A stretch of 64,000 bases of DNA from Bryum argenteum (lineage: Eukaryota > Streptophyta > Bryopsida > Bryales > Bryaceae), in the NCBI GenBank assembly GCA_037043015.1, contig CM073324.1:23824097-23888096 (forward strand). The letters are read 5' to 3'. A program made the position numbers and the translations under genes. The notes under the pieces are model-generated. The model was not told the origin of the DNA and ran no database searches. It worked only from the letters and a program-made list of their open reading frames with translations. Shown here piece after piece: positions 30,770-42,359 of the stretch (position 1 is the stretch's first letter; the number at the start of each line of letters is the position of its first letter).

Positions 30770-33700
30770 TATATAAATGACATGTATTTTAGTGAAGGCA
30801 ACTTTTGGTTTTGGGTTTTCAAACATTAAGCATGTTTTAGCATTGCAAGTCAGTTATCGATGATTTTTATTTTTTTATTTTTTTATTTTTTATTTTTTAT
30901 TTTAACGTGGACATGATCTTTAAATGCAATCTAATAACTTTATGTTTGGAAGATTTTTGATCTGAATAATTTTGTTCTTAGAGATTTGCGATGATGTTTT
31001 CACAATGAAGAAAATGGATGATATTTGAAGAGATACATCTCCTTCATCTACCATTAGATTTCAACTTTATCTTCTAGTCTTAGCAGTAGTAATCTTGACG
31101 AAATCAAAGATGTTTTGTAATTAAGTCGTAGACTTAAGTGCAAAGGGTCTACTTTACAACTATTTTCCTCTTGTAAATTTTTTGGCACTTTTCACCATTG
31201 CAAGGCTATTTTTTGACCAAGTAAATTATTTAATGATTTTCTTGGTACAAGGGTAATATCAAGATGAAGGTGAATAACATTCTAGTTGGAGATGTTTTTA
31301 GTGGAGAAGCTTTACTCGTAGAATATACACTCTTAAGTGAAAATGGTGAAATTTTGAAGCCTGTTTTGCATACTAATACGTCCTGATCTCGCTATCTACG
31401 ACGTCTTACGACTCAAGTTTTGGTCCACTTGACCTATAACAAATCTATTATAAGTTTGTACGGTTGAGAACTTAGTAGCTTATCTTCAATTTCAACTATG
31501 ATATCTTATTTTATTTTGAAAGTGTGTTTTTTGGCTGATAATAGGCTAGAACGTACAGGGGTAAAGATTTACTTTACAAAGGGAATGGAGTTGATAAAAC
31601 CAAATCAAAATATTTAAGAGGTTTTGTATAAATTATAAATACTTGAAGTCAGAGAAAAAGATATGTCTATTATAAGGCATAGATCGGTTGAATTAGTGTG
31701 CATTTGTGTGCCTTTTTTGTCATTATTAACTTTATAACTTTTTGAAATGAAGCAACTTATAAATTATTGACACGAAGTTGTAGAGAATAAAAATAGCATG
31801 TCGTGGGCTATGAGTCAGAAATAGACAATTTAAAGCGGTGCATTGTTGGATTTCCAAATCAAAGGCTGCTTGCAAGTAGGAATACTCACCTTAATCAATA
31901 AACGTCACAACTTATTTTTAGGCAAAGTTTATTTAAAAATACCGTCAAAAATGGAAATAAGAGTAAGTTACAAATATTTCAACCTTACAATCTTGTAATA
32001 GACTTATTGTAGATCATATGGGTCAAATTGAGAGTCACGAGGCCTCATAGATTGCAAGATTGTAACATATTAGTACTCATAAATAAACTACATAATCTCA
32101 CTTTAGAGTGGAAATGCTACCTACATACCTATTGCAATGAAAGATTCACCAACTAGAAAATTGTTTGCCCTTTAAAAAATTCATGCAAAAGTAATTTTGA
32201 TATCACATAATTGGTAAACATACCATATGCTTGAAAATCCATAAACAAAAGTTGCCTTACTGAAATGCACGCCCCAGATTTAAGTTTCTCTAGACTGGTC
32301 TAAAATTTTATGACACGAACAAGATTTGATTTAGGACCCAATCCAAGTATTTTGTGAATAACATACCCCATACAAAAAAGTTACAACCCTTCAAACCTTC
32401 ACCCTATTATGCAAAATGTTGATTTTGGACATTATATTTTTCTTCAAAAAACTCAAAAGAGTAAAATAATCATCCAATTAGTCCACACACCAAAATTTAT
32501 CAAATTTGACTATACGAATTTTAAGATATTCAGTCCAAGTTCCATGTTTTCTAAAACCACCGTGTCATTTTTAGGGCAAATCAATCCAATGAGGGCTCCT
32601 TCCTCCTTTAAGGGTTAATCTCCGAAGCCCAAAGAAGTAAGAAGCTCCAACTTTCTTAAAAAATTAGCGAGTCAATAAATTATTTCATTATTTCTTTACA
32701 AATGATACAACACTTTGGGATTGTAGATCTTTTTGAGTAGTTATATAAAAACTTTTACAAAGATTGAACTCTTTTCATTCCGCAAATTAGGGAATCCATG
32801 CATTTGGTGAAAAACAAACAATTAAATTTATTCACGGGTAGCTAACTTTAATATGGCATTACAACTTCATATAGAGTTGATATTGGTAAATTGGGATTGA
32901 CAAAGAGATTAACAATATGCCTTACTTGCCTTTGAATTTTGTTCATAGAGGAGGTGCCAAGTGGTTAGACAACTCTAAATGAAAATATAAATGAGTTAAA
33001 CAACTTTAAAGTAAATAAAAAATATTTAAATTGCTTCAAATCAAACACCAAGTAAATTACATATCTATAAATAAGAATGAAAATAAAAAGAAGAGAGTTC
33101 TCATGTGTAAGAGGTCTACGTATGAAGCTTGGAGGTGAGAAGAAGGCATTCTTTCAGAGTTGTAAGATTGGGACCTCTTCTTTATAGTTGGGTGGTTTGA
33201 GCTTGAATAATTTTACCATTATATTGTTGTATTATATAAACAATAAAGATTTGAAACTATATTTTTATTAATAAAAAAATCATTAAAGTAATGAAGCCAT
33301 CCAACAACAATGCATTTATTTCAAAGATCATTTTATAGAGCTCCCCCATTGCGCTCGCTAGTAATTTGTTCCAATACTTATCGCAACATTTTTAAGTGAA
33401 GGATGGTGTCATTGCCACAAACTATGGACTATGCAAGTGCCATGACTCGTATATAGACAGTTGGTATTTGCATGCATGGGTAACCAATCAGTTGAAGGCG
33501 ATATGTAAACAATCTCAGGCCTTGCATCACCACCCTATGTTATCTTCTAGACCAACTAATACTTCAGGCTTAGACCTCTCTTGATTAATTGGTTCATGCA
33601 TGGATGCAAGTCCCAAAAATATTGTTGATTACTACCAACGACCAAGGTCCAAGATATCAAGGTAACAACAAGATTCCAATGGGTTTTTCCCTATCGAGTT

Positions 33701-34320
33701 CTTTCATATATTCTAGACCACTTTCCTCTACTCTTCTCAAAGAGCTCTATCAACTTGCTGACCACGAGCTAGCAGAGGAGCGTTACTGTGAGAAATAAAT
33801 TAGAAGTTGCAATTAGCATTTGTTATTTGGGTTCAATAGTCATATTGATACTAGTTCAACAACATTGCTGCCACACGACGCCACCCCATCATATTTGCAA
33901 TTTCATCCTTTTGTCTCTAATGGTTTTTATTTTTCTATATATTGTGTTGTTACGATCTGCTTTGATCAATGGATGACCGCTATGCACAAAGAAAACTAGA
34001 CTCCCTCGTGAAGAAAACAAGCTTTACAATTTGACATGATTTCACGTGGTACAAGCAAATGCAGCCTCTGTTTTACAAGGCATTGACATGGAGAGAATTT
34101 TTGCCCTCCTTCGGCCCCATGCTCCGCTTGACTCCTTAAGTAAAACGTCCCTTACTTTCCCCCGTACACCAAAATCCCCTTAACTCATTACTCAAATACA
34201 AATTCCTAATTTGAATTTTGAACCATTATTGAGCACTCTCCCTTAGCGTTGGGCCCGAATATAAAGTGGCCCAAGCTCTACCTTAAGTCCATTGGTATCA
34301 ACCTATGAGAGGAGTATAGG
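30770..34320. other. AT-rich intergenic DNA with decayed copies of the TTAA-type repeats
   Basis: 31190-31560 and, inverted, 31960-32350 are diverged relatives of the 607-bp element (phrases such as AGATGAAGGTGAATAACATT and the GGACCCAATCCAAG end). At 32607-32690 lies a relic of the family at 34571. Between 33100 and 34300 I see no gene. Poly-T/A runs lie near 30868-30905. Confidence 0.5.
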
Positions 34321-34321
34321 C

Positions 34322-34428
34322 CAATCACCTACGACGAGGGTGATATGAAAATAAATCTCTTGACAAGGAGGGCAGAGCCCGACGAGGAGGGAGATTTACT
34401 TTCATATCATCGGAGGAGGCGGTGATTG
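34322..34428. repeat. imperfect ~38-bp hairpin with the conserved loop
   Basis: The left arm 34322-34359 ends GATATGAAAATAAATCTC, and the right arm 34391-34428 begins GAGATTTACTTTCATATC. The arms pair with a few mismatches and extend to CAATCACC/GGTGATTG. The loop 34360-34390 (TGACAAGGAGGGC ... CCCGACGAGGAGG) is almost the loop of the 30498-30613 hairpin, while the stems share nothing. Confidence 0.82.
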
Positions 34429-34453
34429 TTCGACGTGAATGTTGCGTGATTAA

Positions 34454-35733
34454 TCCTTAAACGTCAGACCCAGCCCGAGGGGTTGGGTTTTTTTTCGAGA
34501 GAATCTTGCTCATAACTTACACTCCATTATACCAAATGGAATTTTTAAAATTCCAAACTGAGCACCTTAACCCCTAAAAGCCCAAGGGGGTAGGAAGCTT
34601 GAACTTCACCCTAGAAAGAGCAAGACAATCAGCATTTTTTAAGGATTTTTGAAATTAGATCTGAACAAATCCAACCGTAGGATCTTGTAGGATAGTAGTA
34701 TGGAAACCTTCACAAAAAAATTCAGAATTCTTGCCCGCACGGATTGGGAGATATATGCATTAGATGAAAAATATGCAAGTTTTGATTTTTCGGGCAACAG
34801 ACTTTGAGCAATTATTACGACTTCATACAATGTTGAAAACGCAACCTCTCTTGGAAATACATTGTCATGTGTAGTTCTATACCATTTTCAAAAAAAAGTA
34901 GAATTTTAGGATGTATACATATTTTATAATGTGGCTTGCAATGGGCTGAGGTACACAAAATCTTGAAACATTGCAAAATTTCTCAAAAACTTTACACACC
35001 TTGGGGCACAAAGTGGAAAATAAAGGGTGCCGGATGGGCCCTTCACTACAGCCTCAAGAAAAGAAGAATAATTGTTATAAAACACATTCAATAATAAAAA
35101 AAAAATAGCAAGTAGCATGTGAGGTGGCATGTGAGTTGTCGCATATGGCATCCACCCAAATCTGTCTCACATAAGCAAGTCTCCCTCCCCTTTACCCATA
35201 AAAGCAATCCCCCTTCCCCCTTATCCATTGCCCTTTTTAACATTTTGTAAGCATGTGAACAATGGAGAGTGAGGGGAGGAATCATGGGTGACCCTCAAAC
35301 CCTTTCTCCCCCTCTCAAAATTTCAAAATTTCCATTTTCAAGTCATTGCCCAATCAATGGCCAAACTCACACTTGATTGGCTCTAGATGTCGCCCACAAG
35401 CCGCCCAAGTCCAAATCTTTGCCCTTTTGTGTTTGAAGCTTAGTAGAAAAAATTCTATGAATTCAAATGAGGTTTTGTAAATTGGATGTAGTTCTCAACT
35501 CACCAAACTCCTAGTAAAAAAAAAATACTTTGCAAAAAGTTACTTTTTTTACCCACTGGAGCCCCTCAAAAATCGGCATCGACCAGAATATGGTCGATTG
35601 GGCTTTTAGGGGTTAAAGAGATCTATACTTTCTTAGAATAGAGCTCAAGCAAATTAGAAATAGAATAATGCTAAAAATGGAGTTAAAAAGAGATTTTGGG
35701 TGTGGTATCAGGAAAGCCTATGACGTCTAAGGG
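34454..35733 (+). mobile_element. 234-bp-type TTAA element, interrupted copy
   Basis: The two halves, 34454-34570 and 35617-35733, match the intact copy at 56781-57014 (CTTAAACGTCAGACCCAGCC at the left; GGTGTGGTATCAGGAAAGC at the right). A 1042-bp element sits between them at a TTAA. The outer flanks TTAA/ATAA are slightly decayed. Confidence 0.85.
34571..35612. mobile_element. 1042-bp TTAA-type element nested in the 234-bp-type element
   Basis: The ends CCCCTAAAAGCCCAA are perfect inverted repeats (34571-34585 and 35598-35612), flanked by TTAA at 34567-34570 and 35613-35616. The uninterrupted relative has a single TTAA at the same place (near 56896). No gene is seen inside. Relics of this family begin at 63044 and lie near 32610. 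Confidence 0.87.
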
Positions 35734-35913
35734 ATAACGAGAAATCATTCAAAAATTGAATGATAAGTGGTTCCGTGGATGAATTTCCCGCGATCCCCGG
35801 TTGAGAGGGAAATACCGCGTAACCAGTGATTACGGGCCATAACCCGCCCACCAAATGAACGAGGATTTTCGTATTGCAAAATCTCCATGCACATGCACAC
35901 TTCTCACTTCGGG

Positions 35914-35914
35914 G

Positions 35915-35954
<40 letters not shown>
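35914..35954. repeat. poly-A tract of about 41 bp
   Basis: An uninterrupted A run follows CTTCGGGG. It might be the tail of a retroposed sequence lying upstream, but no source is recognised; assembly length is unreliable here. Confidence 0.7.
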
Positions 35955-35955
<1 letters not shown>

Positions 35956-36358
35956 CGAAAGTGACTGAAAAAGGCTCTCTAAAGGATGAGCCACTGAAGA
36001 GCTGCACTTGTCAATCCACTCACACTCGGTCATCTTCCTCTCGGACCTCGCACATCGAAATTGAACCCTCTCCATCAATCAATCAATCAACAATCCCCGA
36101 TTAGATAAACCTTGGCTATGGCATTATCAATGCAGTTGTCCTGCGCTTCTTCATCAGCAATCCAGCAATGGAGAACACACACCCCAGCTCGCCCTGCAGC
36201 AGCGACAATGCTCGGCTCTTCAATCTCCTCTTCTCCAGGTCAGTGGAACTAACTCGAATACTTTGTAAACTGGAATTTCGTAGAAGCCATCGCCAAGATT
36301 CGATTGTAGAGCAATTGGGTGATAGAAGAAGACGAACGGTGTGGCAGAGAATGTGAGG

Positions 36359-37492
36359 ATGATGTCGGTGCGAGCGGGAGCCGGTGGTGGCGGTGGCGCA
36401 GCTGCACCGGGATCATTTCTTACCATGGAAGAAGCTGGTCTTGTGGAAATGGCCAACATCGACATGCATGAGAAATTCTTGTGTCGTCTTACGGTACACA
36501 TTCTCCCTATTAGGGCACAGAATTCAAGATTGTTTGCATTACAATGACCTAATGTGAAAGAATCCTTGTTGCAGAACCTTATTACGAAAATGCATGTTTC
36601 TAGAACCAAACTTAATTATCATGTTGCATTTGCTTTTCAATATGTTACCAGATTTTGACTACGAATAGTCCTCATTAGACCTGGGTGTACTAGTTAAACT
36701 CCAGACAATCTTCTTCTCATTTCGAGGGTTCGTCTTATCGAGGATGACATGTAGAAAAGTGACATGATTCGAAGGATATTTGAAAAACGCTCATGAATAC
36801 ATGGATAGTTCTTGAGAGATGCGGTTTTCTCAAACCCTTGGATTCTGATAAATTTTCAATCAGTAGGTCAGTAGAGCCTAAGTGTAAAGAATCGAGTACC
36901 GCAAAAACTGAGCTTCTGGTTACGTTAGCTTTATGCATTTCTTGCAATTGGTAAAGAACTGTGCTTTCAATCGATTCCTCTGTCATCAGATTCTTTCAGA
37001 CGAGCTTCTGAAATGGATAGGTTTTACAGTACTTTTACCCGTAAAGCCGAAACGAGCCCAATTGACTCAAAACAGAGTTGCTGTTTCCATACAAAATGTG
37101 AAACTTTGAGATCTGCATGATCAAATTCTTAAAAACTCGTATGGTAGACTATCATACGATTGAAACTCTTGAAAATCATCCACCATCCGAGCTTTTTAAG
37201 AATTTCAATCGTATGATCTTGTCATCCACTCGAAAATCTGGACAAGATCATACGATTGAAATTCTTGAAAATCAAATTGCAAGTTGATTTCAGAGGCTAC
37301 TGTTTTGATGATGAATGTTGTGGTTTGCAGATTTCATCCTTGAATCTACTGAGAGTAATAGCAGAGCAAGAAGGTGTACCCATAGAGGAGCTCAACGCCG
37401 GCCGAGTGTGCGACTGGTTCCAGAAAGACAAAGTGAAGCGAGAAACAGACATGGACTCAGCCACGTTGAAATGGGAAAGCAACGATTGGTAA
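36359..37492 (+). CDS. small conserved plant protein of unknown function (98 aa, two exons)
   Basis: Exon 1 is 36359-36493, exon 2 is 37331-37492, with a GT-AG intron of 837 bp; the join is in frame (…CLRT-type end LCRLT, then ISSLNLLRV). A Gly/Ala-rich start is followed by FLTMEEAGLVEMANIDMHEK and, in exon 2, LLRVIAEQEGVPIEELNAGR and VCDWFQKDKVKRE. It appears to be a small globular helical protein without signal peptide or membrane segment. I have an impression of similar short proteins in other land plants but cannot name the family or function. ATG choice: 36359 is the first in-frame ATG after an in-frame stop-free leader; 36362 is also possible. The intron holds a strong hairpin. Confidence 0.7.
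37198..37266. repeat. 26-bp perfect hairpin in the intron of the 98-aa gene
   Basis: AAGAATTTCAATCGTATGAT with its extension to 37223 is perfectly complementary to 37241-37266, around a 17-nt loop. A near copy of the right arm (ATCATACGATTGAAACTCTT) lies just upstream at 37151. The stem would form in the pre-mRNA. Confidence 0.85.
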
Positions 37493-40400
37493 CAACAAAA
37501 TCTCCACACAATAGCATTTTCATTAGCATTTTAATCAACCCTACTTTGTAGCACTACTTTTTCTGAGTTCAAAACCAACTCTTCTTCTTATAAAGCCAAT
37601 TTTGTCTTCGTCTGTTTTAGGGTTTAGGGTTTTACACACTACTTGAATTGTTGGGAATTGTCAATGCTGAGGGTGCTGTTCTTTGTTCTATTTGAAATTG
37701 GGAGCTCTGGCTATTGTGTTGTATTTTTGAGGGAATAGCACTACATTCAGGGTATTGGAAAAAAAGTGCTGTTTACTGCATGGTAGTCTGATTGGTGAAG
37801 AGGACTGCAGAAGTGTGAACTTTTGCTGTTCAGTGTTGCTTGTGTGTACAGGATTTTCAATAAGGTTCTGAGGAGCTTTTTGGCATTTTTGAATATGAAG
37901 GTTTGACTATTGTTTATCTTGGTTGATAACCTCAATTTTTGTCACCTACAAAAGCATAAAGTTATTGTTGATGAAGTTATTATTTGTCAAAAATTGATTC
38001 TCAGTTTGTCAAAGCTAAGTGCAAGAAGTTGTAGTTCTCTAGAAGTTGAAAATGCATTGAAGTGTTGAATTATCACTAGAAATTTGATTGCCACTCGTGG
38101 GAATGTGGTATGAGTAAAGCTATAGTGGCAGAGTATGGCTTTAAAGTGCCACAATGGCTTTACTCAGATCACCTATCCACTACATTAAACATTATGATTA
38201 TTGTAGCCACATTGATAAGTGGGTACTATTCTTGTAAACAGGTGAAAGTTAGCTTCTCAAGATTCTCCATTTTGTGTTTTTCTATCTTCTAGAAAAGGAA
38301 GAGAATCTTTAAACTTCTAGCTTTGTAAGGATTCTAGATTTTGTATAAGGGTGAATGATTTCGTTTCATTTTGTATCTTGTGTGAAGGTTTTGATGCATT
38401 TTTGTTTAATAAGATAACTATCTTCTAAGGTTTGGGAGACTACAATGTTGGGTGTAATCAGCGTCCCACAACAAATGGTGTCTTGTTTATATTAAGAAGT
38501 TCATTTTAGAAACACAAAAATTGTTAACGTTTATTATAAAAAGTACTTCGGTATTTGAGAGCAATTGAATATACACCACTTGGTCAATGTATCTCCCTAA
38601 TGGTATCCGAGACTTTTTCTCACGGTACTTGCACAAAATATCAATAATCCACAATTAGTGTCTTGTATACTAGTTGAGTTCAACGATGTATCCTACACAA
38701 CCTTATACACGAGTATGTAATGTGAGAATTGTTAACGGAAAGTTTTTTTTAAAATACCTTTTTGTAGTAGGCTTTGGTCTTGGCATTCCTTTCCACCTCA
38801 ATTTTCTATCATTTTGACCAATTACCTTAACATTATTTTTTATTTGTTCAACAATCCTATGTCAACTATACTATACTCTGATGCAATACTGGTGGGCACA
38901 TGTGGGCATATCATCAAGGGTAGGTTGGATGGACACTATATTCACACCAACCCATAGGGGTCTAGTGTTCTTCTCCTTCTTGGGCACATTTGACATAGAA
39001 GGAAACTTCACATACATAGAATGAATGTAATGAGCATGTAATATTCAAGTTTTAGCAATCTAATAAGTAAGATTTCCTCCTCAATCTTTGCATGTGCAAC
39101 TCATATCGAATTTCAAACACTAAACTTCACGTACATTCGCATGCCAAATGAACATTTTGACATATGTACATGTACTCGTTGAATCCCGAAAATCTACTTG
39201 GTAGCACACACTTTTCACGCCGGCTAGTTTTCAACCATGTTTTAATGTGATGGAGCCACAAATGCACATGCAAAACAAACCATATACCGGGTAGTTTCAA
39301 CCGCGACCCAATAGGTGACCTACACGGCAGAAAGTCAGAAATCATTTCAGTTTTAAATCATCTCACCAAAGAAGCCGTATGATAACGTTGTCCTTGGAAG
39401 GGGCTCCACTTTTGTACGAAACATGTACTAAAACCACGTACGGTTTCATTGGTTTGCTTGCAGCTTGTTCAAGTAACAGGTGTGCCAACAAGCGAGCTCA
39501 GCCAACCGCGTAGTACACATTACTCCGTGACCACCAGATGGTGCGAGATTTTTTTATGACGGACGGGAACGTACGTACCGATCAAATCCATAACCCTACA
39601 CTTATGGAGGACGGCTAAATAATATTTGGCACAAATCTCAATTTAGGAACTCTCCGATGGAGCATTTTTTTTTAAATTCTTTTTTGTGCATGTGTACAAC
39701 TAGAGCAAAAGAAACCATCATTTGTGGACTCTCCTACAATTTGTTATGAATTTTTGAAGATAGACATATAAGTGTTTCTGAATTGGTGTTTCTAATTGTT
39801 GGAACAAGGAGTTAAACATGTAGTTTTTACACACTACACGAAAAAACATGATGTTCATGATCCAGGGTTGTCTTATGTCGAACGTTAGACAGACACGACA
39901 ATCAGACAGACATTCATCCTCACAGGAGGCAGACGACATGGAAGAGGCAAATGTTCTTGCTCTTACTATGCATTTTCTTGTATGGTCGGACATTCCCGAT
40001 GTCAGACGGACATGTCGAACATGACAATTTAAACAGACATTACAGAAAATGTGTCGAGTCAAAAATTGTCCAATGTGATTACAAGCCTCCATAGCTTAGG
40101 ATCACAAGCACCATGGTTTCGAGGAAGGAATGCCTCTATGCAATGAATATGGATTCTTCAAAACCACAACTTTTTGTTCGCTGTCAACAATATCTCGGCA
40201 AGTACTCTGGTTGCGATGGAGACAAAAAGACAAAAAAGCACACAAAGTGACAGTTTTATGGGCGGCATTTTGCAGTTTGGCCGGTTTGATTTTCTTAGCG
40301 GCCATCAAGTACGTGTTTAATGTTTCCTCAAGTACTAATGGAAAGTAGCAATCCCGCAGAAAATTTTTATGGGCATTGAGTTTCAAGGAAGCAAAGACTT

Positions 40401-40990
40401 GATTGTGCGACAAAGGCAAACAAGATAACGACGATGTCCACGCGTCTCGCACGCATTCGGTGTGATGTGAGATCTTCCTCAAACTCCGGCTTCTTTACGC
40501 ATGCTAATCCCACCATAGAATCTAGGTTAGTACATAGAGTCCGTAGCTTTTGATTGTGTGGCGCTAGCACGTTTGGTGTGGATGTAGGGCCTTGAACTAA
40601 CAATGTCTTCGAAAAAAACTCCGGGGGGGGGGGTGGGTTTCGGTTGTGGAGTTTTGTCTACGGAACAACAAAATGCTTGTAGATATTTTGGTCTCGTACA
40701 TGCTATGGAGGTGCAATTATTAGTGACACTTGGATTGTGGGAATGATTTGAACTCCGAGGATTTAAAATGCAGGTATTTCCGTATGTAAAGCAAAAGTTG
40801 TACTAGTGAATTGATCAAGATTTTTGCCTTGAAGTTTAGTTCATCATCCTCCGTCCATTGCGAGTCACCTTCCAAATATATGTGTTCTTTTTAAGATCCA
40901 CGGAAGTTTGCAAAATTTGCATAGTGGTTATGCAACATTACCAATGTCCTCAATAAACGGTAAAACAAAATATCATGGTATGACTTATGT
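37493..40990. other. intergenic, no supported gene
   Basis: The first few hundred bases are probably 3' UTR of the 98-aa gene. Further on are a TAGGGTTTAGGG telomere-like hexamer pair near 37620, a G-run at 40624-40632, and a repeated GTCAGACRGACA motif near 39885-40040. Short frames show no domain. Confidence 0.4.
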
Positions 40991-40996
40991 GATTAA

Positions 40997-41515
40997 CCCC
41001 TAAAGATCCTCGATGCAAAATTGTCTAAATTATCACAGAGGACCTTCTTCTACTTTACTCCAAAAAACACTCAATCTAAGCATTAATTAGAAGATCCAAT
41101 GGTGAGATCTTGAAGTTAACTTGATCCTTTACCCATATGAAAATTTGAACTGTTAACCCCTACATTTCCTTGTTGCAAAACGGTCTAAGTCACAAAATTT
41201 TGACCTTCCTTTAAGCTCAAAAAATCTCAATCCAAGCATTATTTAAAAGATTCAACCGAAAGATCTCAAAGTTCACTTGACATTCTCCTCATAAACCAAA
41301 TTTGAACCGTGCATTCTTCCTCATTTGTGAGATTATAATGGTCAAAGTTGGCTGACTTTTTCTCTTGCGGGAACCTCCAAAACCCGTTTCAGGTTTTAAG
41401 GAAAGTTAGGGGTTAATTTTTCTCCGATTTTGATAGTATAATGGTCAAAGTTGGCTGAATTTTTTCCATACAGAAATCACAAAAAACCATTTCGGCTTTC
41501 TTGGATCTTTAGGGG
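40997..41515 (+). mobile_element. ~259-bp TTAA-type element, interrupted by a relative
   Basis: The ends CCCCTAAAGATCC and, inverted, CCCCTAAAGATCC lie between TTAA at 40993-40996 and 41516-41519. It is interrupted at an internal TTAA by the element 41157-41412. The single-copy relative at 46320-46572 shows the uninterrupted arrangement. Confidence 0.85.
41157..41412 (+). mobile_element. 256-bp TTAA-type element nested in a relative
   Basis: The ends CCCCTACATTTCC and, inverted, CCCCTAACTTTCC lie between TTAA at 41153-41156 and 41413-41416. It shares with its host element the internal phrases GAGATTATAATGGTCAAAGT and TTGGCTGA, so both belong to one family at different ages. Non-coding. Confidence 0.87.
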
Positions 41516-41744
41516 TTAATTTCTAAATGTTTTGACAATTTATCAAAAACAAATTTCTAGGTAATTTGCATAGAAGCTACGGTTGTGAAAAACCAAATGT
41601 CCACATTTTGATCCCCCTCCGAAAAAGAGATATAAAGTGTAAGATTTTTTATGCACAAAACTTATCGCAAGCAAAAAAGGCCGGTACTTCAGGCGGGTAC
41701 TGACTAAAGAATATCATTCTTGTCACATTTTTCGGCGCTTTTAG

Positions 41745-42351
41745 CCCTTAAGCGGGCCGAATGTCGAAAAACGACATTTTGGATGACACCAACTTTGGAG
41801 AGCCATAACTTCTTCATCCGGACTCCGTTTTGGACGAAATCACTTGGGTTGGGTCCCAAATCAAGTCTAGTTCATGTAATAAAAATCTCAGACCCATACA
41901 ATGAAGTATGAATTAATGGCATGCATTTCAGTGACAGCAGCCTAGTTTTAGACATTTTTTCCTTTGTAAAATTTAGGGCAGTTTTCACCATTGCAGGGCC
42001 ATAATTTGCACAAAGAAATTTTTCTCATGGTTTTTTTTTGTTCAAGGATGCTACTGAGATGAAGGTGAACAACATTCTAATTGGTGACTTTTTCATTGCA
42101 ATAAGTCTAATGGTAGCATTTTCACTTTAAAGTGAAAATGATGAAATTATGTGATCATTTTTGAGTATTAATACATTATGATCTCGCAATCTATGAAGCC
42201 TCATGACTCAAAATTTGACCCACATGATGTTCAATATGTCTACGACAAGATTGTACGGTTGAGATTTGGATAACACACTTTTACCTCCACCTATGACAAT
42301 GCTTTTGAGGATGTGTTCATTTTACTACAAATGAGTCAAACCATTTAGGGG
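41745..42351 (-). mobile_element. 607-bp TTAA-type element, copy 2
   Basis: It has the same length as 25265-25871 and is nearly base-for-base its reverse complement. The flanking four bases are TTAG on both sides (41741-41744 and 42352-42355), not TTAA. A duplicated TTAG shows that the four bases are target, not element, and that targeting is not absolutely TTAA. Confidence 0.88.
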
Positions 42352-42359
42352 TTAGAATG

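Noticed and set aside
35914..35954. Long poly-A as proof of a retrogene
   Set aside because: No recognisable coding sequence or target duplication next to it.
37612..37632. TTTAGGGTTTAGGG as a telomeric tract
   Set aside because: Only two units, within ordinary sequence; chance or interstitial remnant.
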